A stretch of DNA of 64,000 nt from JADJPO01 sp963828555. GTDB lineage: Bacteria; Actinomycetota; Actinomycetes; Actinomycetales; Kineosporiaceae. The stretch is from positions 1,891,828 through 1,955,827 of the forward strand of contig CAWHEL010000004.1 in NCBI GenBank assembly GCA_963828555.1. The letters are read 5' to 3'. The position numbers and the translations under genes were made by a program. The notes under the pieces were generated by a model. That model did not search any database and had not been told where the DNA came from. It worked only from the letters and a program-made list of their open reading frames with translations. Below are positions 50,133 through 58,572 of this stretch, piece by piece (the first letter of the stretch is position 1; every line of letters begins with the position of its first letter).

Positions 50133-51020
50133 ATGAACGACCAGAGCGAGCAGCCGAATCCCTACGGCGGGCGCGTCGTCGTCCCTGACGCCTCGGCCCC
50201 AGGAGCCGTGCCGCCACCCCGGCGGGTCCGGATCCACCACCTGCGCGAGATGAAGCAGCGCGGCGAGCGGTTCGCCATGCTCACCGCCTACGACCAGTAC
50301 GCGGCGGCGGTGTTCGAGCAGGCCGGCATCCCGGTGCTGCTGGTCGGCGACTCGGCCGCGAACAATGTCTACGGCTACGAGACCACGGTGCCGATCACCG
50401 TCGACGAGATGATCCCGCTGGTGCGCGCGGTCACCCGCAGCGCCCGGCACTGCCTGGTCGTCGCAGACCTTCCCTTCGGCTCCTACCAGGCAGGCCCCGA
50501 CCAGGCGCTGGCCACCTCGATGCGGATGATGAAAGAGGGCCTGGCGCACGCGGTCAAGCTCGAGGGCGGACGGCGCGTCGCGCCGAGCGTGGAGGCGATC
50601 GTCGGCGCCGGGATCCCGGTGATGTGCCACATCGGGTTCACCCCGCAGTCCGAGCACGGGCTCGGCGGCTACCGGGTGCAGGGCCGCGGCGAGGAGGCCG
50701 TCGAGGAGATGGTGGCCGGGGCACTGGCGCTGCAGGAGGCCGGGGCGTTCGCGATCGTGCTGGAGATGGTGCCCGTGGCTGCGGCATCGGCGGTGACCAA
50801 GGCTCTCGAGATCCCCACGATCGGCATCGGCGCCGGCCCCGAGTGCGACGCGCAGGTGCTGGTCTGGCAGGACATGATGGGCCTTCGAACCGGCAAGGCA
50901 CCGCGCTTCGTCAAGCGGTACGCCGACCTGCACACGGTGATGCTCGATGCCGCGAAGGCCTACGCGGACGACGTGCGCGGCGGAACCTTCCCGGCCGCCG
51001 AGCACTCCTTCGAGAGCTGA
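50133..51020 (+). CDS. panB: 3-methyl-2-oxobutanoate hydroxymethyltransferase
   Basis: First step of pantothenate synthesis: transfers a hydroxymethyl group from methylene-THF to 2-oxoisovalerate. The 295-residue protein has RFAMLTAYDQYAAAVFEQAGI, LLVGDSAANNVYGYETT with the metal Asp, VVADLPFGSY, VKLEGG, PVMCHIGFTPQS, FAIVLEMVP with the catalytic Glu, and IPTIGIGAGPECDAQVLVWQDM. The first ~30 residues are a Pro-rich extension. ATG at 50133 has GGAGG 4 nt upstream. The other pantothenate genes are not in the window. The 160-bp gap before it shows no gene. Confidence 0.95.
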   Translation: MNDQSEQPNPYGGRVVVPDASAPGAVPPPRRVRIHHLREMKQRGERFAMLTAYDQYAAAVFEQAGIPVLLVGDSAANNVYGYETTVPITVDEMIPLVRAVTRSARHCLVVADLPFGSYQAGPDQALATSMRMMKEGLAHAVKLEGGRRVAPSVEAIVGAGIPVMCHIGFTPQSEHGLGGYRVQGRGEEAVEEMVAGALALQEAGAFAIVLEMVPVAAASAVTKALEIPTIGIGAGPECDAQVLVWQDMMGLRTGKAPRFVKRYADLHTVMLDAAKAYADDVRGGTFPAAEHSFES

Positions 51021-51063
51021 CCCGACCGCGGATATCGCGGTGACAGGCTTTCTTCGCTGGTGC

Positions 51064-51069
51064 CAGGCT
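51064..51069 (+). promoter_or_regulatory. Promoter of the MFS gene
   Basis: GTGACA at 51040-51045 and CAGGCT at 51064-51069, 18 bp apart, with the GTG start 8 nt further on: a leaderless or near-leaderless start. Confidence 0.5.
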
Positions 51070-51077
51070 GGCCCGTT

Positions 51078-52337
51078 GTGGACCTGACCCCGTGGCGCGG
51101 ATCGCGCGACTTCCGGCTGCTCGTGCTGGCCGGCACGGTGTTCTACCTCGGCGGCATGGTCACCTACGTGGCGCTGCCGTATCAGCTGTACCAGCAGACC
51201 GGGTCCAATCTCGCGGTGGGGCTGATGGGCGCGGTCGAACTGGTGCCCTTGGTGCTGTTCGGCCTGTACGGCGGGGCGGTGGCCGACCACTACGACCGAC
51301 GACGGGTACTCGTGGCCACCGGCGTGGTCCAGGTACTGCTCACGGCGGGGCTGCTCGGCAACGCCCTGCTCGACCGGCCGCGAGTGTGGGTGTTGTATGT
51401 CCTCGGGGCCGGGCTCTCCGCTGCACAGTCCCTGCAGCGGCCGAGCCGGGAGGCCCTGCTCCCTCGCGTGGTCAGGCATGACGAATTGCCCGCGGCGGTC
51501 GCGTTGTCCTCGTTCGGCATCCAGGTCGGGCTGCTGGCCGGGCCGGCGATCGGCGGGCTGCTGGTCGCCCACGCCGGGCTGGGCTGGGCCTACGGCGTGG
51601 ACGTCGCCGGGCTGGTGATCGCCACCGCGCTGTTCGCCGCGCTGCGCCCGGTACGGATCACCGACGACACCGAGCCGCCCAGCCTGTCCCGGATCGCGGA
51701 GGGGCTGCGCTACGCCACCGGTCGCCCGGTGCTGATGGGCACCTACGTGGTCGACATCGTGGCGATGTTCATGGCGATGCCCGAGGTGATCTATCCCGCC
51801 TTCGCCTCCACGGTGCTGCACCGACCCGACCTGCTCGGCCTGCTCTACACCGCCGGCACGGTGGGCAGTCTGCTCGCCACGGCGACCAGCGGGTGGACCC
51901 GGCGGGTGCACCACCAGGGCCGTGCGGTGATCCTGGCCGCGGCGGCCTGGGGTGCGTGCGTGGCGGCGGCCGGCGCGGCGCCCAGCGTGTGGCTGGTGCT
52001 GGCCGCACTGGTGCTCGCGGGAGCCTGCGACATGACCAGCGGCCTGTTCCGGGCGACGATCTGGAACCAGACCATCCCGGACGGGATGCGCGGCCGCTTG
52101 GCCGGGATCGAGATGCTGTCGTACTCGATCGGCCCGCTCGGCGGCCAGGTGCGGGCAGGCCTGATGGCCGACGCGTTCGGCGTGCGGCGGGCCATCGTGG
52201 GAGGTGGGCTGCTCTGCGTCGGCGGGGTCGGCGCGGCCGCCGCATCACTGCCCGCGATGTGGCACTACGACGCCCGGACCGACGAGCACGCCGTCCGCGA
52301 GCGTGACCTTCGCGCCGCCCGCGGCGCCCAGGGGTGA
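51078..52337 (+). CDS. Major facilitator superfamily transporter
   Basis: Membrane transporter, 419 residues, about 11-12 spans. It resembles the enterobactin-exporter (EntS)/MFS_3 type: DFRLLVLAGTVFYLGGMVTYVALPYQLYQQTGSNLAVGLMG region at the start (about 8-50), GGAVADHYDRRRVLVAT loop after span 2, SLQRPSREALLPRVVRHDELPAAVAL and DGMRGRLAGIEMLSYSIGPLGGQ between later spans. Substrate unknown; siderophore or drug export is typical for the subfamily. The GTG at 51078 follows the -10 box; the GTG at 51060 lies upstream of it. Confidence 0.87.
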   Translation: MDLTPWRGSRDFRLLVLAGTVFYLGGMVTYVALPYQLYQQTGSNLAVGLMGAVELVPLVLFGLYGGAVADHYDRRRVLVATGVVQVLLTAGLLGNALLDRPRVWVLYVLGAGLSAAQSLQRPSREALLPRVVRHDELPAAVALSSFGIQVGLLAGPAIGGLLVAHAGLGWAYGVDVAGLVIATALFAALRPVRITDDTEPPSLSRIAEGLRYATGRPVLMGTYVVDIVAMFMAMPEVIYPAFASTVLHRPDLLGLLYTAGTVGSLLATATSGWTRRVHHQGRAVILAAAAWGACVAAAGAAPSVWLVLAALVLAGACDMTSGLFRATIWNQTIPDGMRGRLAGIEMLSYSIGPLGGQVRAGLMADAFGVRRAIVGGGLLCVGGVGAAAASLPAMWHYDARTDEHAVRERDLRAARGAQG

Positions 52338-52341
52338 GCCG

Positions 52342-52548
52342 TCAGGCGTCGTCGTCCGCGCTGGAGCCCTCGTTCCAGCGCCGGTCCTCGTCGTCCCACT
52401 TCTCGGTGCGCTCGCGGGCGGTCTGCAGGGCCCGCGCGGCCTCGTCGAAGGTCGGGTAGGGGCCCATCAGCACCTCACCCCGGGACCTGTTCGCCTCGGT
52501 CTCCACCTGGCCGGTAGCGGTGTTATACCAGTACTGGGGCTGCTCCAT
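52342..52548 (-). CDS. Small SPOR-like protein (68 aa)
   Basis: Encodes MEQPQYWYNTATGQVETEAN, GPYPTFDEAARALQTARERT and an acidic tail. The Y-YN-TG-VE opening and the GPY-T--EA--AL pattern resemble the short SPOR-domain proteins often annotated near map in actinobacteria. The TACTCT hexamer 6 nt before the ATG supports a leaderless start. It converges on the MFS gene with a 4-bp gap. Function unknown; it is too short for a full peptidoglycan-binding SPOR domain. Confidence 0.72.
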   Translation of the reverse strand: MEQPQYWYNTATGQVETEANRSRGEVLMGPYPTFDEAARALQTARERTEKWDDEDRRWNEGSSADDDA

Positions 52549-52554
52549 GCGGGC

Positions 52555-52560
52555 AGAGTA
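52555..52560 (-). promoter_or_regulatory. -10 box of the SPOR-like gene, leaderless
   Basis: TACTCT on the minus strand, 6 nt before the ATG at 52548. Confidence 0.45.
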
Positions 52561-52695
52561 GGTGACCTCACCCGATGCCGCCAGACCTGGCGTTGACCTG
52601 CAGAAACGTCTCCGGGAGTTCCGCCGCGCGGGCTCGCCCTGTCAACGGCATGTCGAGCGCCGCCTGCTACGTCAACCATGGACTGCGGGTGACGG

Positions 52696-52836
52696 ATGCA
52701 GGAGTGGTTGGCCGCGCTGGCCTTGGCATTTGCCCCCGTCGCGCTCATCCTGGGCTCGGTCCACCTGTTCACGATGCGGCGACGACGCGCGGTCGCCAAC
52801 ACAGGGACTCTCAGCTGTGACGCCGCCCTACGCTGA
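52696..52836 (+). CDS. Short membrane-peptide frame (46 aa)
   Basis: ATG at 52696 opens MQEWLAALALAFAPVALILG, then HLFTMRRRRAVANTGTLSC and stops. One hydrophobic span followed by Arg residues fits a membrane anchor. It may be the 5' end of the broken gene that continues after 52858 in another frame. Not recognised; low confidence as an independent gene. Confidence 0.35.
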   Translation: MQEWLAALALAFAPVALILGSVHLFTMRRRRAVANTGTLSCDAALR

Positions 52837-52857
52837 TGAGCGCCCCTTACCCGGTCT

Positions 52858-53545
52858 GAGCACAAGGAGGTCGACTCACGGTCGGCCACGACCGGATCAG
52901 CTTCGTTCTGCGCTCTGGGACGACCATCGACCTGACCCACGTGGGATTGCGGTTGACACGGGTCCGGCTCGCCGACGAGGTCGAGACCGGTGACGTGTAC
53001 CTGAACCGGATGTTCCTCTTCGAGGACGGCAACGGCAGCCCAGTGGCGCTGGCCGTGAGCGATGAGGACGGTTCCCTGCTGCACAGTCTCGTGACGCAGC
53101 GCACGTCACCGGCATGCTGCGGCCAGGTCACGGTGACGGCCGGGCGGCCTCGGCCGTGGCGCACCTGGCCGGCGGTCGTGACGATCCTGATGGCAGTGCC
53201 GCTCGCCGTCCTGGCCGGACTGCTGCTGACCGGCACGACAGTCCCGGCGCGGATCGTGCCGGGGGACGAGGGCTGCACGCTGGTCTGGTCCGATCCCTAT
53301 CAGGGCATCGAACGCCGCCAGGAGTCCGGCTGCTTCGGTGGCCTGACGCACACGAAGGTGGTGACCCCGGCGCGGGGGTTGCCGGACCTGCCGCTCCACA
53401 TCCAGAACCTGGGCTTCGCGGGAGTGGTCCTGGGCCTCGGGCTGCTCCTGGCTCTGATGGCGGTGCCCTGGCGTACCTGGTCGTGGCGACATGAGGACAC
53501 GCTGCGGGCAGCAGGGCTTCCGATCCGCGCTCCGACAATGCCTGC
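52858..53545 (+). pseudogene. Membrane-protein coding remnant without a proper start
   Basis: One frame reads convincing protein from about 52860 (VGHDRISFVLRSGTTIDLTH, RLADEVETGDVYLNRMFLFEDG, SDEDGSLLHSLVTQR). It then shows two membrane spans around a Cys-containing loop (WPAVVTILMAVPLAVLAGLL and FAGVVLGLGLLLALMAV) and turns to low-quality sequence after 53545. AGGAGG at 52865 is not followed by ATG or GTG in frame; the first GTG is at 52941, inside the conserved-looking part. I do not recognise the family. It is probably the 5' half of a decayed gene. Confidence 0.5.
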
Positions 53546-53635
53546 GCCCTCTGCTGGGCCTGCTACCCACCGCGTCCGTGGGAACCGGGCGATCTCACCT
53601 GGAGCGCGATCTCCGCCTGGGCGACCAGCGACCGC

Positions 53636-54333
53636 ATGGTGCGCTGCGCTCCACGCGTCGGTGACCGTCTGCGCCGCAGTCGAAGGCAATGGCGCGCGAT
53701 CGCGGTCCTGCTGATCCCGGCCGTCCTGCTCCTCGCCGGTTGGCCCGCCCTCACCGGGGCGGCGACCGAGCTGCTGCCGACCCGTCGCGCCGAAGCCACC
53801 GTGACCTCAGTGATCACTGACTACCCCTGGGAACTCGAAGAGGTCCGGATAAGTTCACCACCGAGGCCGGCGAGGACGTCGTTACGCAGGCCACCGGCAG
53901 GAACGGCGTCCTTCGCGACATTGCTCATGCTGACTCTCGGCGGGATGGGGCTCGCGTTGCGCGGCTGGCTCCGCACACGCCGAGCAGCACGGCGGGCACG
54001 TCGGTCGGGGCCGGCTGCCACAGTGCGCCACGCCCTCGTCGTCACCGATACCGGGCAACTTCGGGCATTCTCTTCGCCGACGGCCCAACCCATGACGCCG
54101 GACGGCCCCCGATCGCGCAGCTCGATCTCGTCCCGGCAGCGGCAGCCGACCTACCTCCGGTGGGCACCGGCGTGGTCCATGGGGAACGGGTGCCCGGCGG
54201 GTCCGTAGTCTACGCGGTGGCCGGGCGCGACCTCGTGGCCACCGATCCGCGGCCGATCGTCACCGACCAGGACCGGCGGGGTGCAGTGGACTACCTGAAC
54301 GCCGAAGCCGAGATCCTCCAAGCGTTGTGGTGA
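53636..54333 (+). pseudogene. Second membrane-protein remnant, several frameshifts
   Basis: Coding-like sequence alternates between two frames. Span one is RAIAVLLIPAVLLLAGWPAL, then AEATVTSVITDYPWELEEV; the phase then changes (DKFTTEAGEDVVTQATGRNG) and returns for span two (SFATLLMLTLGGMGLALRGWL and RSGPAATVRHALVVTDTG). It changes again for a C-terminus PIAQLDLVPAAAADLPPVGT to YLNAEAEILQALW, stop at 54331-54333. At least three indels are needed to rebuild one protein. The two-span plan resembles that of the preceding remnant, so they may be duplicates. Family not recognised. Confidence 0.5.
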
Positions 54334-54377
54334 TCGCCGGCAGTGAGCTGTCGCCACGACGCCCCCCGACCGCGGCC

Positions 54378-54383
54378 TAGAAT
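54378..54383 (+). promoter_or_regulatory. -10 box of map, leaderless
   Basis: TAGAAT, 7 nt before the ATG at 54391. Confidence 0.6.
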
Positions 54384-54390
54384 CCCCGGC

Positions 54391-55296
54391 ATGACCGCTG
54401 CTACCGGCGCCCCCCGTCCCCCGCTCACGCCGGGGGCGATCAGCCCGCGCCGTCCGGTCCCGGCCGCGATCCGCCGTCCGCCGTATGTCGACCAGCAACG
54501 CGCCGAGCGCTTCACCGGATCCGAGATCAAGGATGCCGAGACCATCGCGGCCATGCGCGTGGCGGGCAGAATCGCCGCGCAGGCGATGGCCGTGGCCGCG
54601 GCACACATCACTCCGGGCGTCACCACCGACGAGCTCGACCGGATCGGGCACGAGTTCCTGCTCGACCACGGCGCGTACCCCTCCACCCTCGGCTACCCCG
54701 GCAACGGCACCGCGCCGCCGTACCCGAAGTCGTTGTGCACCAGCGTGAACGAGGTCATCTGCCACGGCATCCCCGATTCCACGGTGCTCCGCGACGGGGA
54801 CATCGTGAACATCGACATCACCGCCTACCTCGTGGTCGACGGCCTTGGCGTGCACGGGGACACCGACGCCACCTACCTGGTCGGCGAGGTCGACGAGGAG
54901 TCCCGCCTCCTGGTCGAGCGCACCCACGAGGCGATGATGCGCGGCGTCAAGGCGGTCATGCCCGGGCGTCAGATCAACGTGATCGGCAAGGTGATCGAGT
55001 CCTACGCGAAGCGCTTCGGCTACGGCGTGGTGCGTGACTTCACCGGCCACGGCATCGGCACGGCGTTCCACTCCGGCCTGGTGATCCCGCACTACGACTC
55101 GGCGCCGATGTTCGACACCCTGATCGAGCCCGGGATGACGTTCACCGTCGAGCCGATGCTCACCCTGGGCACCCACGACTGGGAGTCCTGGGACGACGGC
55201 TGGACCATCCTGACCAAGGACCGCAGACGCACCGCCCAGTTCGAGCACACGCTGCTGGTCACCGACGCCGGGGCCGAGATCCTCACCCTGCCCTGA
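54391..55296 (+). CDS. map: Methionine aminopeptidase type I
   Basis: Removes N-terminal Met from new proteins. The 301-residue protein has a ~45-residue Pro-rich N-terminal extension (with a short PxxP-like segment, as in the long mycobacterial form), then AMRVAGRIAAQAMAVAAAHI, CTSVNEVICHGIPD, DIVNIDITAYLVVDGLGVHGDTDATYLVG with metal Asp residues, FTGHGIGTAFHSGLVIPHYD with the metal His, GMTFTVEPMLTLG with the metal Glu and AQFEHTLLVTD with the last metal Glu. All five metal ligands are present. An autonomous gene with a leaderless start. Confidence 0.95.
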   Translation: MTAATGAPRPPLTPGAISPRRPVPAAIRRPPYVDQQRAERFTGSEIKDAETIAAMRVAGRIAAQAMAVAAAHITPGVTTDELDRIGHEFLLDHGAYPSTLGYPGNGTAPPYPKSLCTSVNEVICHGIPDSTVLRDGDIVNIDITAYLVVDGLGVHGDTDATYLVGEVDEESRLLVERTHEAMMRGVKAVMPGRQINVIGKVIESYAKRFGYGVVRDFTGHGIGTAFHSGLVIPHYDSAPMFDTLIEPGMTFTVEPMLTLGTHDWESWDDGWTILTKDRRRTAQFEHTLLVTDAGAEILTLP

Positions 55297-55386
55297 ACCA
55301 GCGGTGAACGGCCCCTGACCAGCCGGTGTACGGCAGGAGGAGAAGCCTCCCACGCGCGGTCCCTATCGCTACCGCCCGCGACCCAG

Positions 55387-55392
55387 CACAAT
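55387..55392 (+). promoter_or_regulatory. -10 box of the potassium channel gene, leaderless
   Basis: CACAAT, 7 nt before the GTG at 55400. Confidence 0.4.
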
Positions 55393-55399
55393 ACGGCGC

Positions 55400-56209
55400 G
55401 TGAAGAAGGCCTCGCCGTGGATCCACCTGGGTCGCTGGGCCGTGGGTCTGTCCCTGCTCTCAGCGACGATCGTGATCAGCGGGGGCTCGGCGGTCTGGCG
55501 GCTCGAGCGGGATGCCTCGGGGGCCAATCTCAAACACTGGGGCGACTGCCTGTGGTGGGCGACAGCGACGCTCACCACGGTCGGCTATGGCGAGCACTTC
55601 CCGGTGACCCTCGGCGGCCGGCTGGTCGCGGTCTCGATCATGGTCTTCGGCGTGGCCATCATCGGTGCGGTGGCTGCCATGGTGGCCTTCGGCTTCGGCC
55701 ATCGCTTCGCCCAGCGGATCGAGGAGGCCGTCCGCCACGTCGAGAGCCAGCAGACCAGCGAGCTCGAGATGCTCACCGCAGCATCCCGGGCCAGCGCCCC
55801 GACCGCCGTCGCCGCCGCGGCCGGTCTGCAGGAGTTGATGGTCACCGTGCCTGACGCCGACTGCGCCGCCTCCCTGACCTGGCTGTTGGCCAGGCTGGGC
55901 TGGCACCCCTCGGCGGACGACGACGGGTTGGGCTGGGCACAGGGCGGCACCCGGCTGCGGCTTGCCGTCCGCCCCTGGACGACGCCGGTCGGCGTGCAGG
56001 GTCGGCTCACCTTCGGCGCCGGCAAGCACGACCGGATGGTGCGGATCGCCCGGGAGGCGCTGCGACACGGCTTCCACCGGATGGAGCCGCGGCCCGCCGC
56101 GGTGCGGGCCCTCGGATCGTCGGCTGCCGAGCCCGCGCCGAGGCCGTCCGGCGATCGGGTGGTGCTGCGCACGGCGTCCGGGTTCGAGGTCGCTCTGGTG
56201 GTGTCCTAA
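55400..56209 (+). CDS. Two-span potassium channel
   Basis: Predicted K+ channel subunit, 269 residues. The first span is near residues 14-32. The pore helix and selectivity filter follow, WWATATLTTVGYGEHFPV, with the TVGYG signature, then a second span (GGRLVAVSIMVFGVAIIGAVAAM). A cytoplasmic part after residue 100 begins with a short coiled-coil-like helix (RFAQRIEEAVRHVESQQTSEL). It lacks a clear RCK/TrkA domain; the remaining ~150 residues are not a domain I recognise. The GTG start is supported by a -10-like hexamer. Confidence 0.85.
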   Translation: MKKASPWIHLGRWAVGLSLLSATIVISGGSAVWRLERDASGANLKHWGDCLWWATATLTTVGYGEHFPVTLGGRLVAVSIMVFGVAIIGAVAAMVAFGFGHRFAQRIEEAVRHVESQQTSELEMLTAASRASAPTAVAAAAGLQELMVTVPDADCAASLTWLLARLGWHPSADDDGLGWAQGGTRLRLAVRPWTTPVGVQGRLTFGAGKHDRMVRIAREALRHGFHRMEPRPAAVRALGSSAAEPAPRPSGDRVVLRTASGFEVALVVS

Positions 56210-56225
56210 GTCACCGGTCGTCTCA

Positions 56226-56231
56226 TAGGGT
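56226..56231 (+). promoter_or_regulatory. -10 box of ppgK
   Basis: TAGGGT, predicting a leader of about 20 nt that carries GGAGGG 7 nt before the ATG at 56259. Confidence 0.45.
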
Positions 56232-56258
56232 TGCCCGGGGCGACGGAGGGAGTGCCGC

Positions 56259-57047
56259 ATGGCGACCACGACAGTGGCTGCGCTGCGCCGGGTGAGCAGC
56301 GGCGTGGGTTTCGGGATCGACATCGGCGGGTCCGGGATCAAGGGCGCGCCGGTCGACCTGGGGCGCGGCGAGTTCCGCGCCGAGCGACTGCGGATCCCCA
56401 CCCCCCAGCCCTCCACGCCGGAGGCCGTCGCCGCGGTGGTGCAGGACATCCTGACCCCGTTCGGAAGCGGCTCGGGGACCCTGCCGATCGGGGTCACCTT
56501 CCCGGCCGTGATCCAGCACGGTGTGGCGCGCTCCGCGGCGAACGTGGACAAGTCCTGGATCGGCACCGACGTCGACGCTCTGCTGACCGAGCGGCTGGGA
56601 CGGCCGGTCGCCGTGATCAACGATGCGGACGCCGCCGGGCTGGCCGAGAGCCGCTACGGGGCGGCCAAGGGCGTCAACGGCGTCGTGTTCATGGCCACCC
56701 TGGGTACAGGCATCGGCAGCGCGCTGATCGTGGACGGTCAGGTGGTTCCCAACACCGAGTTCGGCCACATCGAAGTGGGCGGCAAGGACGCGGAGAGCCG
56801 CGCCGCGGACAGCGCCCGTGAGCGGGAGGATCTGTCCTGGGAGCAGTGGGCCAAGCGGCTGCAGCGCTACTTCACCACGATCGAGAACCTGCTCTGGCCC
56901 GACCTGATCGTGGTGGGCGGCGGCGTGAGCAAGAAGTCGGCGAAGTACCTGCCGCTGCTGAACCTGCGCACGCCGATCGTGCCGGCCACCCTGCTCAACG
57001 ACGGCGGCATCATCGGCGCGGCGCTGCACGCCGCCGAGCACGCCTGA
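56259..57047 (+). CDS. ppgK: Polyphosphate glucokinase (ROK family)
   Basis: Phosphorylates glucose with polyphosphate or ATP. The 262-residue protein has GFGIDIGGSGIKGAPVDL (phosphate-binding), PIGVTFPAVIQHG, NDADAAGLAESRYGAAKG with the catalytic Asp, VVFMATLGTGIGSALIVDG, PNTEFGHIEVGGKDAESRAAD and SWEQWAKRLQRYFTTIENLLWPDLIVVGGGVSKK. The short length without a Zn motif and the TEFGH segment are typical of actinobacterial PpgK rather than other ROK kinases. GGAGGG lies 7 nt before the ATG. Confidence 0.93.
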   Translation: MATTTVAALRRVSSGVGFGIDIGGSGIKGAPVDLGRGEFRAERLRIPTPQPSTPEAVAAVVQDILTPFGSGSGTLPIGVTFPAVIQHGVARSAANVDKSWIGTDVDALLTERLGRPVAVINDADAAGLAESRYGAAKGVNGVVFMATLGTGIGSALIVDGQVVPNTEFGHIEVGGKDAESRAADSAREREDLSWEQWAKRLQRYFTTIENLLWPDLIVVGGGVSKKSAKYLPLLNLRTPIVPATLLNDGGIIGAALHAAEHA

Positions 57048-57079
57048 GTCGCGGCGGCCGCCTTCTGCGGCGCGGTGAA

Positions 57080-57364
57080 TCAGTCGAAGTAGCGGTCGAT
57101 GTCGTCGGCCTCGCTGAGCGCGGCGCTGCTGGTGGCGACGTTCTGCAGGTAGGCCAGTGCCCCCTCGCGGCCCAGGGCCGCGGTGGAGACCGAGGACGCG
57201 ATCGAGGCGAGCGCCGTGACGAAGGCCAACCGGGCGTGGTCGCTCTCCACGGCCTCGCTCAGCACCACGTGCATCGCCTCGGCGTCGCCGAGCATCTGGA
57301 ACCGCACGAAGGCGGCTGCCCGCTGGTTGGCCTTGGCCGCGAGGCGCCGCTCGAGGGTCGACAT
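57080..57364 (-). CDS. Small conserved hypothetical protein (94 aa)
   Basis: Encodes MSTLERRLAAKANQRAAAFV followed by mainly helical Ala-rich sequence (DAEAMHVVLSEAVESDHARLAFVTALASIASSVSTAAL) and an acidic end DDIDRYFD. AAGGAG lies 9 nt before the ATG, a real ribosome site, and third-position GC is high. I do not recognise the family. It converges on ppgK. Confidence 0.6.
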   Translation of the reverse strand: MSTLERRLAAKANQRAAAFVRFQMLGDAEAMHVVLSEAVESDHARLAFVTALASIASSVSTAALGREGALAYLQNVATSSAALSEADDIDRYFD

Positions 57365-57579
57365 GGTGGTCTGCTCCTTGGGGTGCGCCAGACCCCCACA
57401 GCAACAGAGGCCCCCTCGGCGCGCAAGCGAGTCGGCCCGGGGCCACCCGCCCGGCGCAACACCTCGACACTCACGGTTACGTCAATCACTGACGGTCCCA
57501 GACTGGCTACAGAGGGGGTTGAGATCAGATCGTGACGTCTCTTTTGGCCTCATACACAGGGAAATTCTGCGACATCGGG

Positions 57580-57639
57580 CGTTAGGGCGTACTTTGATCC
57601 TAACGGCCTCGCGCGACTTCCCCCCGTAGTCGCGCGAGG
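57580..57639. other. Tandem hairpins (possible terminator or small RNA end)
   Basis: CGTTAGG/CCTAACG (57580-57586 with 57599-57605) is followed one base later by CCTCGCGCGACT/AGTCGCGCGAGG (57607-57618 with 57628-57639, perfect 12-bp stem, 9-nt loop). No gene ends here on the + strand, so they could terminate a small RNA starting near 57480-57560 or act on minus-strand transcripts. Confidence 0.5.
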
Positions 57640-57655
57640 TCGCCCATCGTTTGTT

Positions 57656-57930
57656 CTACGCAGCGTCACCGTGCGAGGCGGACCAGCCATCTCTGTGAGC
57701 GCCCCAGCGGGCATCAAGGATCGCCAGCAGAGACTCGGCGAGCGCGGCCGCCGAGACAGCCCCGCGAGCTGAGCGGGAAGACACGTGTGTGGCGATCGTT
57801 GTGAACCGCGCGGTCCGCATCGCTGATGGCGTCGCGGACCGCCACGACATCGAAGCCGCGTCGATAGGCATGACGCGCCCCCGATCGCCGCGCGACGGGT
57901 TTCGCCGGACGACATTTGACTGTGGTCACG
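57656..57930 (-). pseudogene. C-terminal remnant of an isochorismatase-family hydrolase
   Basis: In one frame the minus strand reads RHAYRRGFDVVAVRDAISDA then DRAVHNDRHTRVFPLSSRG, the usual end of cysteine hydrolases of this family (T-R-AY-RGF-VV-V-DA-SD-D---H---R-FP). After RG the frame must shift by one to continue AVSAAALAESLLAILDARWG to the TAG at 57656-57658. The N-terminal catalytic part (Asp, Lys, Cys) is not found upstream. A gene relic. Confidence 0.55.
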
Positions 57931-58163
57931 GTGCGCCCCGATGAATCGTGCTGTGCGCAGGTGATACCGGGTCAGATCACCATCTCGGTAACGCGGAGTA
58001 ATGATCATGCGCGACGTCACGTGTGGTTTTGATTACGCTGCGTCGATCGGGTGATTGAGCGTCATCACTCTTCACCTGAGCGTGAAGCCCTGCGTTTCAT
58101 GGTGCCGAGGGCGATCAGATGTGACGCCCCTCGCTCGTCAAACCGATTGTCCTGGAGGGCATG

Positions 58164-58325
58164 ATGCTCGCTCGTATCGCCAAGATCCGTCGTGACGACA
58201 CCGGTGCGACTGCCGTGGAGTACGGCCTGATGGTGTCGTTGATCGCTGTTGTGATCATCGGCGCGGTGACCTTGATCGGCACCAGCCTCAACGGCATCTT
58301 CACCACGGTCGCCGGGTCCCTGTGA
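58164..58325 (+). CDS. Flp-family type IVb pilin, copy 1
   Basis: Pilus subunit. The 53-residue prepilin has a short basic leader (MLARIAKIRRDDTG), then the Flp motif ATAVEYGLMVSLIAVVIIGAV with the Glu at position +5 after the predicted G/A cleavage site, and a hydrophobic helix. GGAGGG lies 4 nt before this ATG; another ATG one codon upstream is too close. It would be cut by a TadV/CpaA prepilin peptidase, not seen in the window. First gene of the Tad operon. Confidence 0.88.
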   Translation: MLARIAKIRRDDTGATAVEYGLMVSLIAVVIIGAVTLIGTSLNGIFTTVAGSL

Positions 58326-58413
58326 CCGATGCCGGGTGCCGCCGCAGGGCGGCGGCACCCGGCCAGACCCCCGCACACGATGCTCCACTTCCGACGAGAT
58401 CGAGGTGATCCGG

Positions 58414-58572
58414 ATGCGTGCACCACGGCAGCTCGCACGGCGACAGAGCACAGGGGCTACGGCCGTCGAGTACGCGCTCATGGTGTCGTTCATCGCCGTC
58501 GTGATCGTGGGGGCGGTGACCGCCGTCGGGCTGACGGTCCAGGGCCTGTTCCCCCTGCCGGGTGCGCTGTGA
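58414..58572 (+). CDS. Flp-family type IVb pilin, copy 2
   Basis: 52-residue prepilin with leader MRAPRQLARRQSTG and the mature start ATAVEYALMVSFIAVVIVGAV, again with Glu at +5. It ends with a Leu/Pro-rich tail unlike copy 1. It lies 88 bp after copy 1. Its stop overlaps the GTG start of the tadE-type gene, so copy 2 is tied to the assembly genes whereas copy 1 can be expressed more strongly. It may be a minor pilin. Confidence 0.85.
   Translation: MRAPRQLARRQSTGATAVEYALMVSFIAVVIVGAVTAVGLTVQGLFPLPGAL

Larger units (their letters stand above)
57365..58160. other. Long non-coding region upstream of the Tad locus
   Basis: 796 bp without an intact gene and visibly less GC-rich than its surroundings. 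It contains two adjacent hairpins (57580-57605 and 57607-57639), an isochorismatase-family remnant on the minus strand (57656-57930), and short palindromes close to the pilin genes, such as CTTCAC-N6-GTGAAG at 58071-58088. The promoter of the pilus operon is probably in the last 150 bp, but no clear -10/-35 pair was found. Confidence 0.6.

Noticed and set aside
57550..58020. 156-codon minus-strand frame in the pilus upstream region
   Set aside because: Composition is arginine-rich and unlike neighbouring proteins; the convincing protein pieces there are in the other two frames and belong to the isochorismatase relic.
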